Source: Tetradesmus obliquus | Taxonomy: Eukaryota; Chlorophyta; Chlorophyceae; Sphaeropleales; Scenedesmaceae | Reading direction: 5' to 3' | Length of the DNA: 64,000 bases | Assembly (NCBI GenBank): GCA_030272155.1 | Contig: CP126202.1 | Coordinates: 4,423,501 to 4,487,500 of the forward strand | In this document: positions 35,610-49,079 of the stretch, piece by piece | Layout of the letters: every line of letters begins with the position of its first letter | How positions within the stretch are numbered: position 1 is the stretch's first letter | The notes under the pieces: generated by a model | The model's input: only the letters and a program-made list of their open reading frames with translations | Told to the model about the DNA's origin: nothing | The model's database searches: none | Translations under genes and position numbers: made by a program

Positions 35610-37079
35610 GCGTGTGTTTTTCTGCAAGCAGCAAGCGCATGCTGCGCGACTTTTACACCCGCGGCCTGCCCAGCATCACGCACAGCCTGCCCCGCAGCGG
35701 CCTGCAGCACAGCGCATGGCTGCGCTGCTGCTGCCTGCTGCACTCGAAGCCGCGCCTGGTGCTGCTGCTGGCGGGGCGCGACCCTGTTATTTTGCGGCGG
35801 CTGGGGGAGTCCGAGGATGACGTTATAACGTTAAACCTGGGGCTGAACTACCACCTGGACTCGTACCTTGATGAGGACAGCCGGCGCTTCGCGGCGGAGT
35901 TCCCGCAGGTCTTCCAGGTGAGGGTGTGAAGTATGGAGTGTGAAGTGTGAAGTTCGCAGCGTGAAGTTGGGCCTCGGTGGCGGCGTTGAGTGCAAAGGTC
36001 CCGCAGGTGTTCCAGTGAGGGGTGTGAAGTGTAGAGTTCACAGCTTGAAGTGAAACTTTAGTGTTGCACCTGCACACGGTTGAAAGCATCGAGCCCCAAC
36101 AAGCTGTTACTCACAATCATGGTCTTGCTGCTGCTGCAGGACCTGGATGCAGGCGACCTGGTGGTTCCTCAGAACTTCAAGGGAGCGGGGCTGTACGCTG
36201 CAGTGGCAGACCCGTTTACCCGTGACAATGTTCGCCTTGTTGCTGCTGCTTACTTGCAGGACCTGGATGCAGGGGACTTAGTTGTCACGCAAGATTTCAA
36301 GGGAGCAGGGCTGTACGCTGCAGTGGCAGCACCTGTTCACCCCTGACAGTTGTTGCCTTGCTGCTGCTGCCTGCCTGCCAGGACCTGGACCCAGGGGACC
36401 TGGTGGTCACTCAGGACTTCAAGGGAGCGGGGCTATACGCTGCAGTGGCAGACCCGGGCTCAGCGCCCTTCATGCAGCTCAAGAAGTGCGGCCGGGACAG
36501 CGCAGGTGCGTAGCAGTGCTTTGTTTGCACTTCTCTGCGTTGCGTTTGTAGGGTGTCTGTCTGTAGGCGCCTGTGTCTGGCGGTAGCAGGCGGCCTGCAG
36601 CAGTGCAGCCTGCAGCAGTGGCAGTCCCGGGCTCAGCGCCCTTCATGCAGCTCAAGAAATGCGGCCGGGACAGCGCAGGTGGGCTGCTCGTGCTGTTTAT
36701 ATTGTGCATCTTTGCTGCCCTGCGCCACAGCCGCACTGTTTCCGCAGCAGCACATTGTGTTGCTCTTCATGCACGGTGCCTTTACCCCTCCACCTTGTTG
36801 CACGCAGAACAGGTGACTGCTTTTGCCACACTGTTCTTAAGATTGTATGTTTGGCTTGCCTTCCCTCCTGCCTCCCCTGCAGGCTTTGGCATCCTGGGCA
36901 AGGACCAGGCCCCTCCAATGTTCCCGCTGCTGTATTATTGTGATGCCCACTTAGATGAGGTGTGGGAGATGGACCGCAAGCAGCTGCTGGCAAGGCAGCT
37001 GTACTGGTACGGCTACACCATGCTGGCTGACAAGAGTATGTTCAACTGGGCCACGCTGGAAGTCCTGGAGTCGCTGTAG
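34839..37079 (+). CDS. Possible F-box-like protein of unknown function
   Basis: Four exons join in phase to 301 aa: 34839-35134, 35629-35917, 36382-36505 and 36883-37079. Exon 1 after a low-complexity start reads LGSSIHDLLSLCMVNKALW then DHKLWRGVYL, similar to an F-box core (leucine/serine-rich helix followed by a W-x-x-x-Y/L segment); this is inference. F-box proteins recruit substrates to SCF ubiquitin ligases. The rest (SKRMLRDFYTRGLPSI, DLDPGDLVVTQDFKGAGLYA, LARQLYWYGYTMLADKSMFN) has no family I recognise and is not LRR, WD or Kelch. The second acceptor is AAG rather than CAG. It ends with TAG followed by CAGs and then TAA five codons later. Confidence 0.6.
35480..35553. repeat. (CCTG)n microsatellite
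   Basis: About 18 tandem CCTG units in intron 1 of the F-box-like gene, just after a decayed copy of the exon-2 start (about 35389-35470) and followed by a (CTG)n tract. Confidence 0.95.
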
Positions 37080-37318
37080 CAGCAGCAGCAGCAGTAACAG
37101 CAGCAGCAGTGCTTGCAACTGCAGCAGCACTGCTTGCGGCTGCAGCAGCAGCAGCACCACCACCACCACCAGCACCAGCAGCATATATGACCGGGCCACG
37201 CTGCAGCTGGTGGAGTCGCTGTAGCAGCAGCAACAGCAGTACTTGCGGCTGCAGCAGCGGCAGCAGCACCAGCGGCATGTTCAACTGGGCCATGCTGCAG
37301 GTGCTGCAGTTGCTGTGA
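36140..37318 (+). repeat. Repeated exon edges of the F-box-like gene
   Basis: Exon 3 start (GACCTGGA.GCAGG..ACTT/CTGG) occurs three times (about 36140, 36260, 36382). The exon-3 end recurs at about 36605-36679. The last-exon end (GCCACGCTG.A..T.CTGGAGTCGCTGTAG) recurs at about 37195-37223 and 37285-37318. Only one copy of each gives a phase-consistent chain. Confidence 0.85.
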
Positions 37319-37726
37319 GGCTTTCAGTAGCTGCTAGTAACTGTGCTGCTGACTGCAGCATCAACTGCTGCAGCAGCAGCCAAAAGTAGCAGTAATGTAG
37401 TAGCATGTGTGCTGCTGCAGTAGCAGTGCACAGTCACAGACACACACGAGACATCTTGTGACAGTCGTTGAGGTCAGGGTGCGTTTGTTGACCGCAGCAG
37501 CAGCACACAAGGAGTCAATTGGGTCATCCTGGAGCTGCAGCAGCCGCAACACTGGTGCTGGAAGCGGCACATTTCGTGACATTCGTCAAGGTCAGGGTGT
37601 GTTGTTAACATGGTGTTTGCAGAGTTGGTGTGTTGTGTCTGTTGACCCCAGCAGCAGCAGCATCAGCATCAGCAACAGCAGCAACATCATGGTTGCTTGG
37701 ACCGCACTAGAGGTCCTGCAATCACT

Positions 37727-37779
<53 letters not shown>

Positions 37780-39119
37780 GGGTGCTGTCACAGCCAAGGG
37801 TTGGCGTGGCAAGTACACGTCTGCACTATTGTGCCAGGGAGGTTGTGCAGTCAGGCAAGGACAGGCTGAGCTTGGACTGAACTTCACAGGCATGCCCTGC
37901 GCACTGCGCACTGGCGAGGCATGCACTGCGCACTGCGCACTGGCAGTGCACTTTGCGTTGCAAGTCAAGAGTCTTGACAATTTGTCATGTTGAACATCAT
38001 GATGATCATGTTGAGGCATGCTGGTCGGTCTGCAGTTGCAAGGATGCCCCTAGCGAGAGAACTGCTGCATCTGTTTGAGCAAACTGGGATGCTTTTGGTC
38101 CAGCAGTGCTGGCAGCACTGTTCAGCCTCTTTTGTGCGGCCTGCACTTCAAGTGCTGGCTGCCGCCTGCAGGGCAGACACAAGCTGTGGCCAGCCATTGT
38201 CATGATGGCAGTCACCATGCTAGCCAGTGACAACACGCCTTGTGCCAACAACGAGCAAGCCGTGTTACGAAGCGGATGGTAACAGAAGAATGCCGTGCAA
38301 TGTCGCCTCAGGAAAGGCGGTTGATGACATTGGTTGAGCAGCCCTGGCACTACACAAACCAGAGAGGTTCAGCAGCTGCTGTCGCTACACAAACAACTGT
38401 TTAATTGTTCATGGATGACAAATGCCGCATGTCAGTGGTCGCGGCACGTCGGAGGTGACGCCAGAGCCAAGTTCCGGCCCTGCTCGGCAGGACTGCCAGA
38501 ATCCTGGAGCTATCTGTGTATTACAGCAGCCCAACCGTTGTGGACTTTAAAACAACATGATTAGTGAATTATTGAAGCGCCATTGGAGCACGACCTGCGG
38601 ACCGTGTTCGTGGCCTTACAGTAATGGGACAGAACACACTCATCCAGATTTTCTCGCCACACACGCCCAGAGTACCCTTAAAACCGACTCTTACCGCATT
38701 ACGATAGAAGTGCACGGTGGGCGAAGCAGCATGGATGCAATGTCAACCATACGGCCATTGAGTAGCACTGCTGACAAGCTGCTTGCCGCGCCGATCGCAC
38801 GCCAGACTCCTTCAACATTCTTACAACTTAAGTGTGCGCTGTTTAGCAAGCAACGAAAGCGACTGGTTGCGTGTCACTTGCGAAGGGTGGGTCATGAGCT
38901 GTCATGCCGCGTGTTATGTCAAGTGGGCAAGCTTGCGCTCAAATACCCTTCGATCTTGACTTTCAAGTCTTCAGATTGCCTGTGTGCCCCGTGTTTGTTC
39001 GTTGCTCTGCAACAACCTTTTTCTACGGTTTGTTTGAACGAAAGTTGCCCAGCAAGCCGTGCGCTGCAGCCCTCAGACCCACCAGACGTTCCAGTCGTTT
39101 CATTAAGCAACGAGACAAG
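37319..39119. other. Intergenic stretch upstream of the plus-strand MIP gene
   Basis: Contains a (CAG)17 tract at about 37727-37778 and short GCGCACTGCGCACTGG repeats near 37890-37945. A 197-codon frame (38557-39150) runs into MIP exon 1 but has no homology signature and is probably chance; it would include the promoter and 5' UTR. Confidence 0.45.
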
Positions 39120-40514
39120 ATGCCTTCTACAGTGGATCAGGAGACGGTGAGCTGGCATAGGTTGCACAGCTCAACTTGCCCGGCGGGTCTTTCCTGCAGA
39201 TGCACATGAGTCCGCAGCTGCTGCTGATCCTGAATGAAAAGTATTGACCCGAAAAGTTGCCGCGATCGTGCAGGTGTTCAGCAACTATCAGGCGATCGCC
39301 TCCAGGACTTTCAGTATCTCGCTGATCGTGGAGTTCATCGTAAGCTTTGATGGATGCATTGGATACACCGCATACTTCAGCATCTTGCAGAGCTGCGTGT
39401 GCAGAGACAATCAGCATCAGCGGCAGTACTTCTGCTCCGGAAGCAGCGCACTCGCTGGCAGCCTGGCAGCAAGCGGTAGCGGCTATAACGCCACAGCTGC
39501 AGAGCTTTATCTTTCATTGAAAGATCACTCTACTTATGAGACTGACAAACCACGTCTTCTCTGTCTCCGCACGCTGCATTTCTGTCCGGCGCACCTGGCT
39601 TCGGGTGAGTTACTGGACGGCTTTGGTTTTACATCAGGCGCTCTGCAGTGCAATGGATTAATTAGAGGCAGTAGCAGCACTAGCAGCGGCTGCCCTAGGG
39701 CAACCGTAAGGAGCGGGCCCATCACAAGTAGCGGCGATTGGGCTCTACTGCTTTGTGTGGGACCCTCAGAATGTTTCATCGACCCTCAGCTATTAATCGC
39801 ATGGGCCTCAGTAGCCTGTTGCTGTCACCATCATCTCACACCTAGATCACACTCCCTTTTGCACTACCCCATTTCGTGGCTGCTGAGGCCCCTATGCACA
39901 ATGTTTGCTTGCTATGTGCTGCATGATGTCGTCATTCAGTTTTGCCGCATCAGAAGGTGCCATCTGTCAAGGGGCAGTGCAGTTGCTGCAGGCCCGTGCT
40001 GCGTGTACTGCCTGGCGACAAACACGCATCTCACCATTTTTCTGCTTCGCTGCTGCTGCTGCTGCTGTGCAATGCAGTTCAAAATCTTCAATGCTATAGG
40101 GTGAGCACATCTGCAGCCGTTCCTTCCAGCAGCAGCCTCTCTATGTGCCGTGGTGCTACTGAGAGCTGTACTGTGGCCTCACTCATTCACTTTGGTTTGT
40201 CATTATCTCAATCGGATACATAATGCATTGATCACTTCGTTCGGTCTGCTTACATGCAATACACAATCTCGCTGCCAACATGCACAACCCTAGCGCAGCC
40301 AGCACATGACAGCTTGCAGCCCTTGCAACTCACTACATACACACAACACGCAGCTCATGCACGCACTTTGCATGCACTGACTCTTCTCACTCCTGCTGCT
40401 GCTGCTGTGGTTCTTTGCAGGTGTGCTCATCTTCAGCTTCTTGGGAACTACCGTGACCGACAAAGTGCACGGGCCATGGGTGAACGGCCTGGCACTCGCG
40501 TGAGTGCCTGCGCA

Positions 40515-40547
<33 letters not shown>

Positions 40548-42697
40548 ATAGGCGGCAAGATCTCCAAACCCTCAACGCCTTCTAGGCTACCACAGTGCGT
40601 ATGTCGTGGGGTGTGGATGTATGATACAGGCATGCGGGAAAGCGCCTGCAAAGTGTCCGTTGCAAACCGCTTGTGTTGACATCCTGCTGCTGCTGCTGCT
40701 GCTGCTGCTGCCGCAGCATCTGCATCTACATGGCCGCCAACATCTCAGGAGGCCACCTCAACCCCGCAGTGACCATGAGGTGGGTGGCTGGGAGGGGAGG
40801 GTGTCTGCTGCTGCTGCTGCTGCTGCTCAGCAGACACATGTGCACAAGCCCTGCTCTTGGTTCACAGCCGCCATTGACAGTTGCGTCATTGTCTGGGCAT
40901 GTTGCCATGCAGGTGCAGGTGCATCTGCTGCTGTTGCTGATACTGCCATGGTATAACTTGACACATCAGTTCCAGCAGTCATATGCTTCGCCCTGCAAGC
41001 ATGCTGTGCGTTCCAGGCGTGCAGCAGCGCACCACAGCTTTTGTGTTTCATGAGTCTTTGATGGAGCTGGGACTGATAGATTGGCGCTGCTGCTGCTGCT
41101 GCGTGTGTCTGCTGCTGCTGCAGCACGCTGCTGTGCGGCTTTTACCCGCTGCTGCACTCCATGCTGTACATCGCACTGCAGGTGGGGTTGCTGCTGCTGC
41201 TGCTGCTGCTGGTGGTATGGTAATCAGATTTTATGTTTTGCATGTGGCTTATTGGTATTTAAACTTTCTGTTTCGCATGTGGCTTATCGGTATTCAACCT
41301 TTCTGTTTTGCATGTGGCTTATTGTGATTTCTACACACGTAAGCTTGCACATGGCGCAGCTGGCATTACGTCGTCACCAGCATGCTCAATGCAGCAGCAG
41401 CATAACAATGTCATGTGTCATGTTGCAGGATATGCTCAAGCTCTGCATTGCCGTCATTGCAGCTGCAGCGTTGCTCACCACCAACCATAAAATTAAATAA
41501 TGCTGATGTACCCTTGCTGCTGTTGCAGATTGTGGGAGCCATTTTTGGCTCGCTGCTGGCTGCTGCACTGGTGCCTGAGGCACACATCGGTGAGTACAGC
41601 AACACAAACTGTTAGAACACAGTTGAAACGAACAAGGATTGCACAGCACCACACAGCTGCACTGGTCCATCCACCCTGACATATCCCACAGCATGCATAG
41701 GGCCGAACCATTGCTAACTGACACTGCTCTGCCTATCCTGCAGGCATGGGCAACGGCGGCCCCGGCTGCTTTGACCCCACCACCATCGACCAGACCATTA
41801 CCCGCAGCCAGCTGTTTGGCTGGGAGGTGGTCATGACCTTCACGCTCATCAGTGTGGTGTATGCCTGCGGTGTGGCCAAGCCCGGCCACGGCAGCTTCAC
41901 GCCGCTGGTGGTGGGGCTCAGCCTGGTGGCATGCGCAGGCACGGGAGGCAAGTACACCGGGGCGGCACTCAACCCCGCACGCGTGATCGGTGAGTGAGGG
42001 TTGCATGAATGGTTTGTGTGTCACAATATGTGCTTTAGTGGTTAGTTCCTGAACAGTATCGTATCTGGTCTGGCTCTGTAATCGACAGACCATCGGGGTG
42101 AGCGCAGCAGTTTGGCAAACACATGTTTGGCGCAATGTACTGCATGTGTGCTGGCTGCAGTAGGCGGGTAGTGGCAGCTGCATGGTGGCTGTGTGGGTGC
42201 AGCTGTCTGCGGGTCAAGTACAGTGTCCATTCATTCTAGTTGCAGTGCGCTGTGCTGCGCCATTGCGGACATAGCATATGGCTGTGCACTGCCGGGTGTG
42301 CCTCACATTCTGCTGCTGCTGCTGCTGCTGCTGGTTCAGGCCCGCTGGCTGTGTTTGGCTGCGGCAAGGAGCTGGCGTGGATCTACATCCTGGCAGAGCT
42401 GCTGGCGGCACTGCTGGCCTGCTCCATCTTCGGTGAGCGCCTGCTGCTGCTGTGCAATGCCATGTTGCCGTTCTTTGGCTGCTGGTACAGTGGGCGCTGC
42501 CGGCTGTGCATGTCTGCACTGATCGTAGCTTGCCAGCCGCAGCTCTTGTCCAACAACTTACCCAGCAACCTGGCGATGACCTTGCAAGCGCCTCCAACTC
42601 ACACGCCGCTGCTGCTGCTGCTGCTGCTGCTTTCAGCCTTTGTGACTGGCTTTGGCCCGGTGTCCCCCTTTTCCTCCATGGCCACCTGCTGACATAC

Positions 42698-42730
<33 letters not shown>

Positions 42731-43615
42731 TGCAGCCTTTGTGTCTGGCTTTGGCCCACTGTCCCCCTTCACCTCCATGGCCACTTTCAAGCTGGGTCAG
42801 GTGGAGGCGATGTGGATGTGGATCACAGGTGCGTTTGTTTAAACTTGTTTGAATATGAGGCGGGCGTGTTTGAAGCTGTTTGAGTTGGGCGGGTGTTGTG
42901 GCCACTTTGCTGGGGTAGGTGGAGGCTGGGGCAGGTGGGGTAGGTGGAGGCGCTGTGGGTGTGGATCACAGGTGCGTTTGTTTGAACTTGTTTGGACATC
43001 ACAGGGAACATAGCCAATGTTGCTTGGTTCTTCAGTTCTACTTCAGTGTTGCTTGGTCCTCCAGTTCTACGTCAGTGTTGCTTGGTTGATCAGATCGCTG
43101 GCGTGTTGCGAGAGGAATGCAGCTGTAGAGTGAAATGCAAGAGCGCGGGGCATGTGAAGGGGCGGCTTCCGTCGCAGCGATTGCTGCACTGCTGTGGCTG
43201 CTGTGTTGTGCTGCTGCGCTTTGTGTTTCACGTCAGCCTGCGCGCATTTGGTGTTGCAAGGTATGGATGTCTTGCGACAACCGTGTGCGTGCCGCACTGC
43301 TGCTGCTGCTGCTTCAGGCAACCCTCCCAAGCGCTTGAGCGAGGGTGGGGTTGACAACGTGACAGACCTGGTGTCCCTCCTGCACCAGCCTCCTAATGTG
43401 CTTGCCTGTCCACTGCTGCTGCTGCTGCTGCAGGCAACCCTCCCAAGCGTCTGAGCGAGGGTGGCGATGACAACGTGACAGACCTGGTGTCCCACCTGCA
43501 GCGCATGGGCACCTCTGCCCGCTCCGATTTTTTGGGCGGCAAGGGAGCCTCAAAGTCTGCAATCAGGCGCGCTGACGAGGCTGATGCAGCTGAGGCAAAA
43601 GAGGACCAGGCATAA
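39120..43615 (+). CDS. Aquaporin / MIP-family channel, copy A
   Basis: A membrane channel for water or small neutral solutes. Exons: 39120-39146, 39274-39339, a provisional 39541-39604, 40421-40499, 40717-40779, 41124-41181, 41529-41589, 41744-41989, 42340-42432, 42736-42828 and 43434-43615 (343 aa). The first NPA box is in ISGGHLNPAVTM and the second in TGAALNPARVIG, with the selectivity-filter Arg directly after it. Hydrophobic segments include SGVLIFSFLG, IVGAIFGSLLAAALV, VVMTFTLISVVYACGVA and YILAELLAALLACSIF. The C-terminal tail is hydrophilic and acidic. Confirmed exons sum to 3n+2, so one exon of 3n+1 is still needed between exons at 39339 and 40421; my 64-nt choice is tentative. Solute specificity cannot be read off. 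Confidence 0.85.
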
Positions 43616-43910
43616 ATATCCTGGAATATCTTGGATCCTTTGTGGCAGTTCAGTATCTGCCATTTGGTGCATTGTTGAGGAGGATGCAGCTGAGGCAAAG
43701 GAGGACCAGGCGTAAAAATCATGGAATATCCTGGTTCCTTTGTTGCTGCTCAGTATCTGCCATTTGGTGCAATGAGGAGGCTGATGCAGCAGAGGCAAAG
43801 GATGACCGCCTAGGCGTAATTGTGCCTTTTTGCTTTACAAGGGCCTGGTTGGTTGCTGCTGTGTGATGCGGAGGGTGCAGCAGCTTATGCCAAGGAGGAC
43901 CAGGTATAAG
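42639..43910 (+). repeat. Repeated exon edges of MIP copy A
   Basis: The exon-9 start (CCTTTGTG.CTGGCTTTGGCCC) appears first as a decoy ending in TGA (42639-42691). Exon 10 start GCAACCCTCCCAAGCG appears at 43319 and at the real 43434. The exon-10 end (GATGCAGCTGAGGCAAA..AGGACCAGGC.TAA) recurs at about 43671, 43771 and 43863. Confidence 0.85.
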
Positions 43911-46900
43911 ACGGCCTCGATTGTGTGTTGCACCGCAGCATCTGCAATCAGGCTGGCTGAAGAGAAGGATGCACTCAGCAACAGATCATAAAGAGGATGA
44001 GTATTACGCGGGTTCGGCGCAATATGCTGAAACCCTAGAACAATATATGAGGTGTGACTGGCGCACAAAAGAGGTTGCGAACGGAACGGCACGAAGTTTG
44101 GACGTGCATGCACATGACAGAAACTGTGCTTGCATCCCGGTGCATGCGGAGGCCAAGGAATGTAGTGCTGCATTCATGTGGGTGGCGGAGGTTGGAAGCA
44201 CGGCAATGGTGTGTTGTTTTTTGGTGTGCATGCATGCTGTGGAAGTGCACAGCTTGGCTGCCATACATGTGGGTGGTGGAGGTTGGCAGAAAAGGACTGC
44301 TGCTGTGTTTTTCAGGTGGCACGTTTGCTGTGTGTGCTGCACAACGCGGCTGCCACACACGGAGGCACGCGTGAGGTTGCTTTTCTTGGAGGCATTGCAC
44401 GCAGCTGCATTGCATGGGGTTGCACCACCGTTGCACATGACAGAAACTGTGCATGCAGAGGCCGAGAAATGCAGTGCTGCAACTATGCAACGGTGCGCAT
44501 GTGGGTGGTGGAAGTTGAAGCACGGCAATGGTGTGTTGGTTTTGGATGTGCATGTATGCTGTGGAAGTGCACAGCTTGGCTGCCATACACAGAGGCATGC
44601 ATGGCGTTGGCTTTGCATGGAGGCATTTTGTGGGATCGCACCACTGAGGCTGAAGGCTCGGCACAACTGCTGAGGACTTGTGACAAAGAACAGGCGTCGC
44701 ACATTGACAGGGGCGCGCTGCCGACTTGCAGTGTGCTGCGATGGCGGCAGGTGGTGCCGGGAGGTCTGGCCCCCAGACTTGAGTATGTCACATTTAAACA
44801 GGAGGATGTGTGTGTGACTTGAGGAGGCAACAGGAGGGTGTGTGTTTGCATGTGACGTGCTTGGAGGTGTGCATGTGTTTGTGTGTGTCTTTTGTGAGGG
44901 TTTTTTTTGTTCTGCTCCTGCTGTGCTAGTGCTGATGGAACTACCAGCATTGCAGCCACTGATGTTCATTTTGGCTGCCTTGATTGAGCTGAGAACACGC
45001 TGTGGACACGCAATGCAGTGACTGTGCAAGCAATGCCGTGACAGGATCATTCGCTGAGCAGTTTGTTCAGTGTGTGTTCTGCTACGTAAGCTGTGTCGGC
45101 CAGCAGCTGCAGATATGCATGCAGGCTGCTGTGATGGGCACAACAGCATGGCATGTCGCAAGCTCTGCTGGACGGCAGCTAGACATACGTGTCTGCAGTG
45201 CAGTGCACGTGTGTGCATACCCTTATGTATACGCAGACAAGACAGACAGCCTGGCACATCCTACATGCATTCATTACCTTTTGATGCTTTTGCTGAGTGC
45301 CAAAGTATAATACGGTTGGCGCTGTTGCGTAGTCCTCAGGTGCAGTACAGACAGGCCATCTGTGTTTGTCAGACATTCAAACGGACACGCGATCAGCAAA
45401 TCAGATGTATTGCTGCACAACGCCCTGCTGCTGGAGCTGCCACAGCACGCAGTGCTGCTGCTGCAGGCACCAGCGAAGCAACAGCAGCCTCTGTCTATCT
45501 GTTGCACACCATGCTTTTCGGTGGTGCTGTGGCCAGAGTAGCCAGGCCTTTGTCTGATAGCCTGATGCAAGGGCCGGGAACCCGGCAGTTTTGGTGGATG
45601 ACGGACATATGTAGTCAGCTTACACACAGTACAGATACAGTACAGATACACGGATGCTTTTGCCCTGGAAGTGGGCACATACATACATACATACATGGTT
45701 GTCTGGCTTTTGGCATACTTGGCACATGCTTGCAGCATGCGCAGAGTGGCTGTTGCGCAGAAGCAAGTGAATCACCTGCTGCTGTGCCGGGTTGTCTGCT
45801 GCTGCCTAGCTTTGCCGCCAGGGCAGCATGTGCTCCCTGTTCATTGTCATGTTATGGGTGTAAGAAAGCAGGGGCAGCAGCAGGCGGCCCCGACAAGTGT
45901 GAAGTACCACCAGTACTAACACAGGCCTGCTTTGTGAAGTGTCTTGCAGCTCAGTTATGGTGTCAAGCAGCTGCTGCTACCCAGAGTAGTAGTGCAGGCA
46001 GCTGCTGCTGCCCTCTTTTGTGCAGTGCGTGCAGCTGCGCTATCCTGGGAGTGAGGAATTTCTCTGGCAGTACATCAGCCGGATCGGATCCTGAGGATCA
46101 GGAAAGCAGACTCAGGTGTCATGTGTGTGTGTGCACAGCCCCACAGTGTTGTTTCAACGTGGGCGTAACAGCAGTTGTTGTCTAAATTGTGGGCGAGGAA
46201 GGTGGCGGCGCCACAGGACCTGATTATTACTTCACAGGTGTCAGTTGCAGTTTTGCGAGGTACGCTAGAAATCAGTGCTGTCTGGCAGCTGCAAATCAGG
46301 CTCATCGGTGGTGTGTTGTGTGCGCGTGTGTTCAACCCTGAGCTGAGCTGCCGCCTGTGTTTGTTTGTCTTTTCCACGTACCTTTGCTGCGTGAAATGCG
46401 GCTGCACCCGTCTGATACCACCTACAAACAAAACTGTTACTACAATTATTGCTACACCAGCACTGTGAAGCACTGTTGTGTTTGCCTGCTCTATTGCTGC
46501 ACAGCTGCAATGTGAGCTTGGCTGGAGCCTGTTATTGAATCAAAAACGGGCTGTGTTCCCGTCGTGTAACACACAAATTGTGGAGACTGCAGGGGTAATG
46601 CACCCGAGCTGGTGTGCCCTTTCTTTTACAATATGGCATGTGTGTATGCTCGGTGCACAGGCCGTTTGATACACGCTGGATGACCAGAAGATGCTGCCTG
46701 TCCAACGGTCGGCTGCTTGGTCTATCTGTGTGTGATTGGCCAGCAACGGTCGTACGAGAGAAGGTGATCAGGTCGGTGACATGATGCGTTGCTGCAATCT
46801 GGAACGGCATACATGCGTAGCCAGCCGGCTGTGGTGTTGCGCTTCTAGCATTCAGTGACAAGCATGTCATACATACCTTACCAAGCTACTCGGCGCTGTT

Positions 46901-49037
46901 CTTTGAGGTTACCTCCCCCTATGAGCCTCTTGTTGGCTCCTGATTGGGGTTCCCACTCCTTGGTTGAGTGTAGTACGTAATGTAACACAGACTACAGCGG
47001 TTCAGGCTTCTGGTGGTGGACTTGCATTGCACTTTGCATGTGCCTTTGCTTGACACCAACTGTAACAAGCATTCTAATGCTTACACCCTTAACTACAGAG
47101 TCAATTCTGCACCCACACCATCAGCCGCTGACGGTCAGATGACCTTTTCAAGCCACACCGCAACTCCTTTCTCAGCGCACATGGTGTGCGACTACCCTCG
47201 ACTGAGCTCAGTCTGTGTGGCTGCCTCATGTTTGCGAAGCCGGCTGCTTGCGGCACGCTTAAGCTTCTGCAGGCCCCGAGCCTTGAGTCAAAGTGACAAC
47301 GGCAGCGACTCATCCTTTGACAGTGTGGCCGACTCCAAAGGTTACATTGCAAACACCAGCACTGCCTGGCAGCCCAGACATTGTGAGCCGAAGATGCAGA
47401 CCTGCAACATATCAAGACTGTGTCGTAAAGGTCAGAGGTACTGCTTCCTTTGTGTCAGCAAGCGCTGCAGCCATCCTCAACAGCCAGCAAGCCAGGTGAC
47501 ACCACAACTGCCACCAGAGAAAACAGTTTCTTCTAATCGTCTGCTGCCACGCCTGCCATAGCAGTCGCACACCTGCTGCGTGCAAATCATCCAGCCACTG
47601 CACAACCGCAGGCAGCCGGCTGTGCAAATCCTGATTTTGTCAACAGCAACTGTCGGCAGCAGCCAACCTTGCTGGCACTGCCAGTGCCAGTGCACTGCCA
47701 GTGCACGAGCTGCAGGAGGCGAAGTAAAACAAAAGCGTGTGCCTCAACATATTGAACAGTACGCAACATGAGCAGAAACGCATGATAACGTCAACTCATT
47801 TCCTGAGGAAGCAACACAGTTCTTGACATGCCAGCTATCCCTTTCCTTCCCAACAGATGCAGGAAGGCAAGGAACATAGCAGGCTGCCACACACGAATGT
47901 AAAGCAAGCAGAACACTCGTCTACAGCTTGATAAGATACCGTTGATAGTCGTTTTGATAGTCGCAGGCTGGCAGCAAACAGATCAACAACGCAGCTGAAC
48001 CGCCAAACAACGGTGTTGGTAATCGGCGACCTGTGTAACCGGCGCCCTGTGAGCTGAATATAAGCTGAATATAAGCTGAATATAAGCTGAATATAAGTAC
48101 ATACCGATTTGTAGTAGGGTAATCTCCACCAATCTGTAGTGAAGTAATATGCAGCAAGATACAACAGCCGGCCTGCATGACATGCATGCAGCCACAATCC
48201 GTGTTCACACTGCAAGTGTATAGCATTGGAGTAAATTGTCAATCAGCGCCCAACAGTGCCGTGTGCTGTGAAAATCAGGCATCTGCCGCTACCCCTACAC
48301 ACAAACAAACACTGTGGACCTTCACACACACCTACATACGTGTGCAGAAGTATCTGGCATAATACACATCTGCAGACAGCAGCGCCATGTGTTCTGATAC
48401 ATCCGCATTTGCTGGAGCTGTGGCACGCGTTGCAGCAGCACAAGCAAACTGCACGTGCAGCTGATGGGGAACTATAAAATCCAAGTACGGACAACCATAA
48501 ACTTACTGCGCAAAGATGTCAGTGACGCATAGCATAGAGCATCTGTCCTGTGTGCTGGCTACCCTTGCCCGCCAAAGCCGCGAGGTGCCCAGCTTTTCAA
48601 ACAGATCAGGCCTGGCTACAGGACCACAGCACCAGCTAAAACTGTCTTCACAGATTTGCAACACAGGAACAGGTATGCGTCACACCATGCCCTGCTGTCG
48701 GCACCAGCATTATACTGCAGTGATCATCGATGCCGTAAAGAGAGACCAAAAAACTCAAAAAGAGCGCATAAACATGCCCTGCTGAAACACCCATCGCAAC
48801 AGCCAGCATGCTGGCAGCGCGACTGGGCTACATACATGCCACAACACAGTAAACGTTGCGTCCTGATGTGAAACGAACAACACTGCAACAATGCCTGACT
48901 CATTACGTTGGTATGTGACTCAGCCGCATGAGTAAAGTGCAACAACACGTTGTACCCTCCAGCAGACATGAACAAAGCACCTGCTGCAACGCCGTCGTGC
49001 ATGTTCAGTCTGCACCGGAACAACAGCAGTGAACACA

Positions 49038-49079
<42 letters not shown>

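Noticed and set aside
38557-39150. 197-codon frame overlapping the MIP-A first exon
   Set aside because: Ends inside the MIP first exon in another frame and has no family signature; it lies where promoter and 5' UTR are expected.
45070-46185. 371-codon plus-strand open frame
   Set aside because: Cys/Ala-rich composition without any domain or conserved motif; similar frames occur by chance in this GC-rich, CAG-rich DNA.
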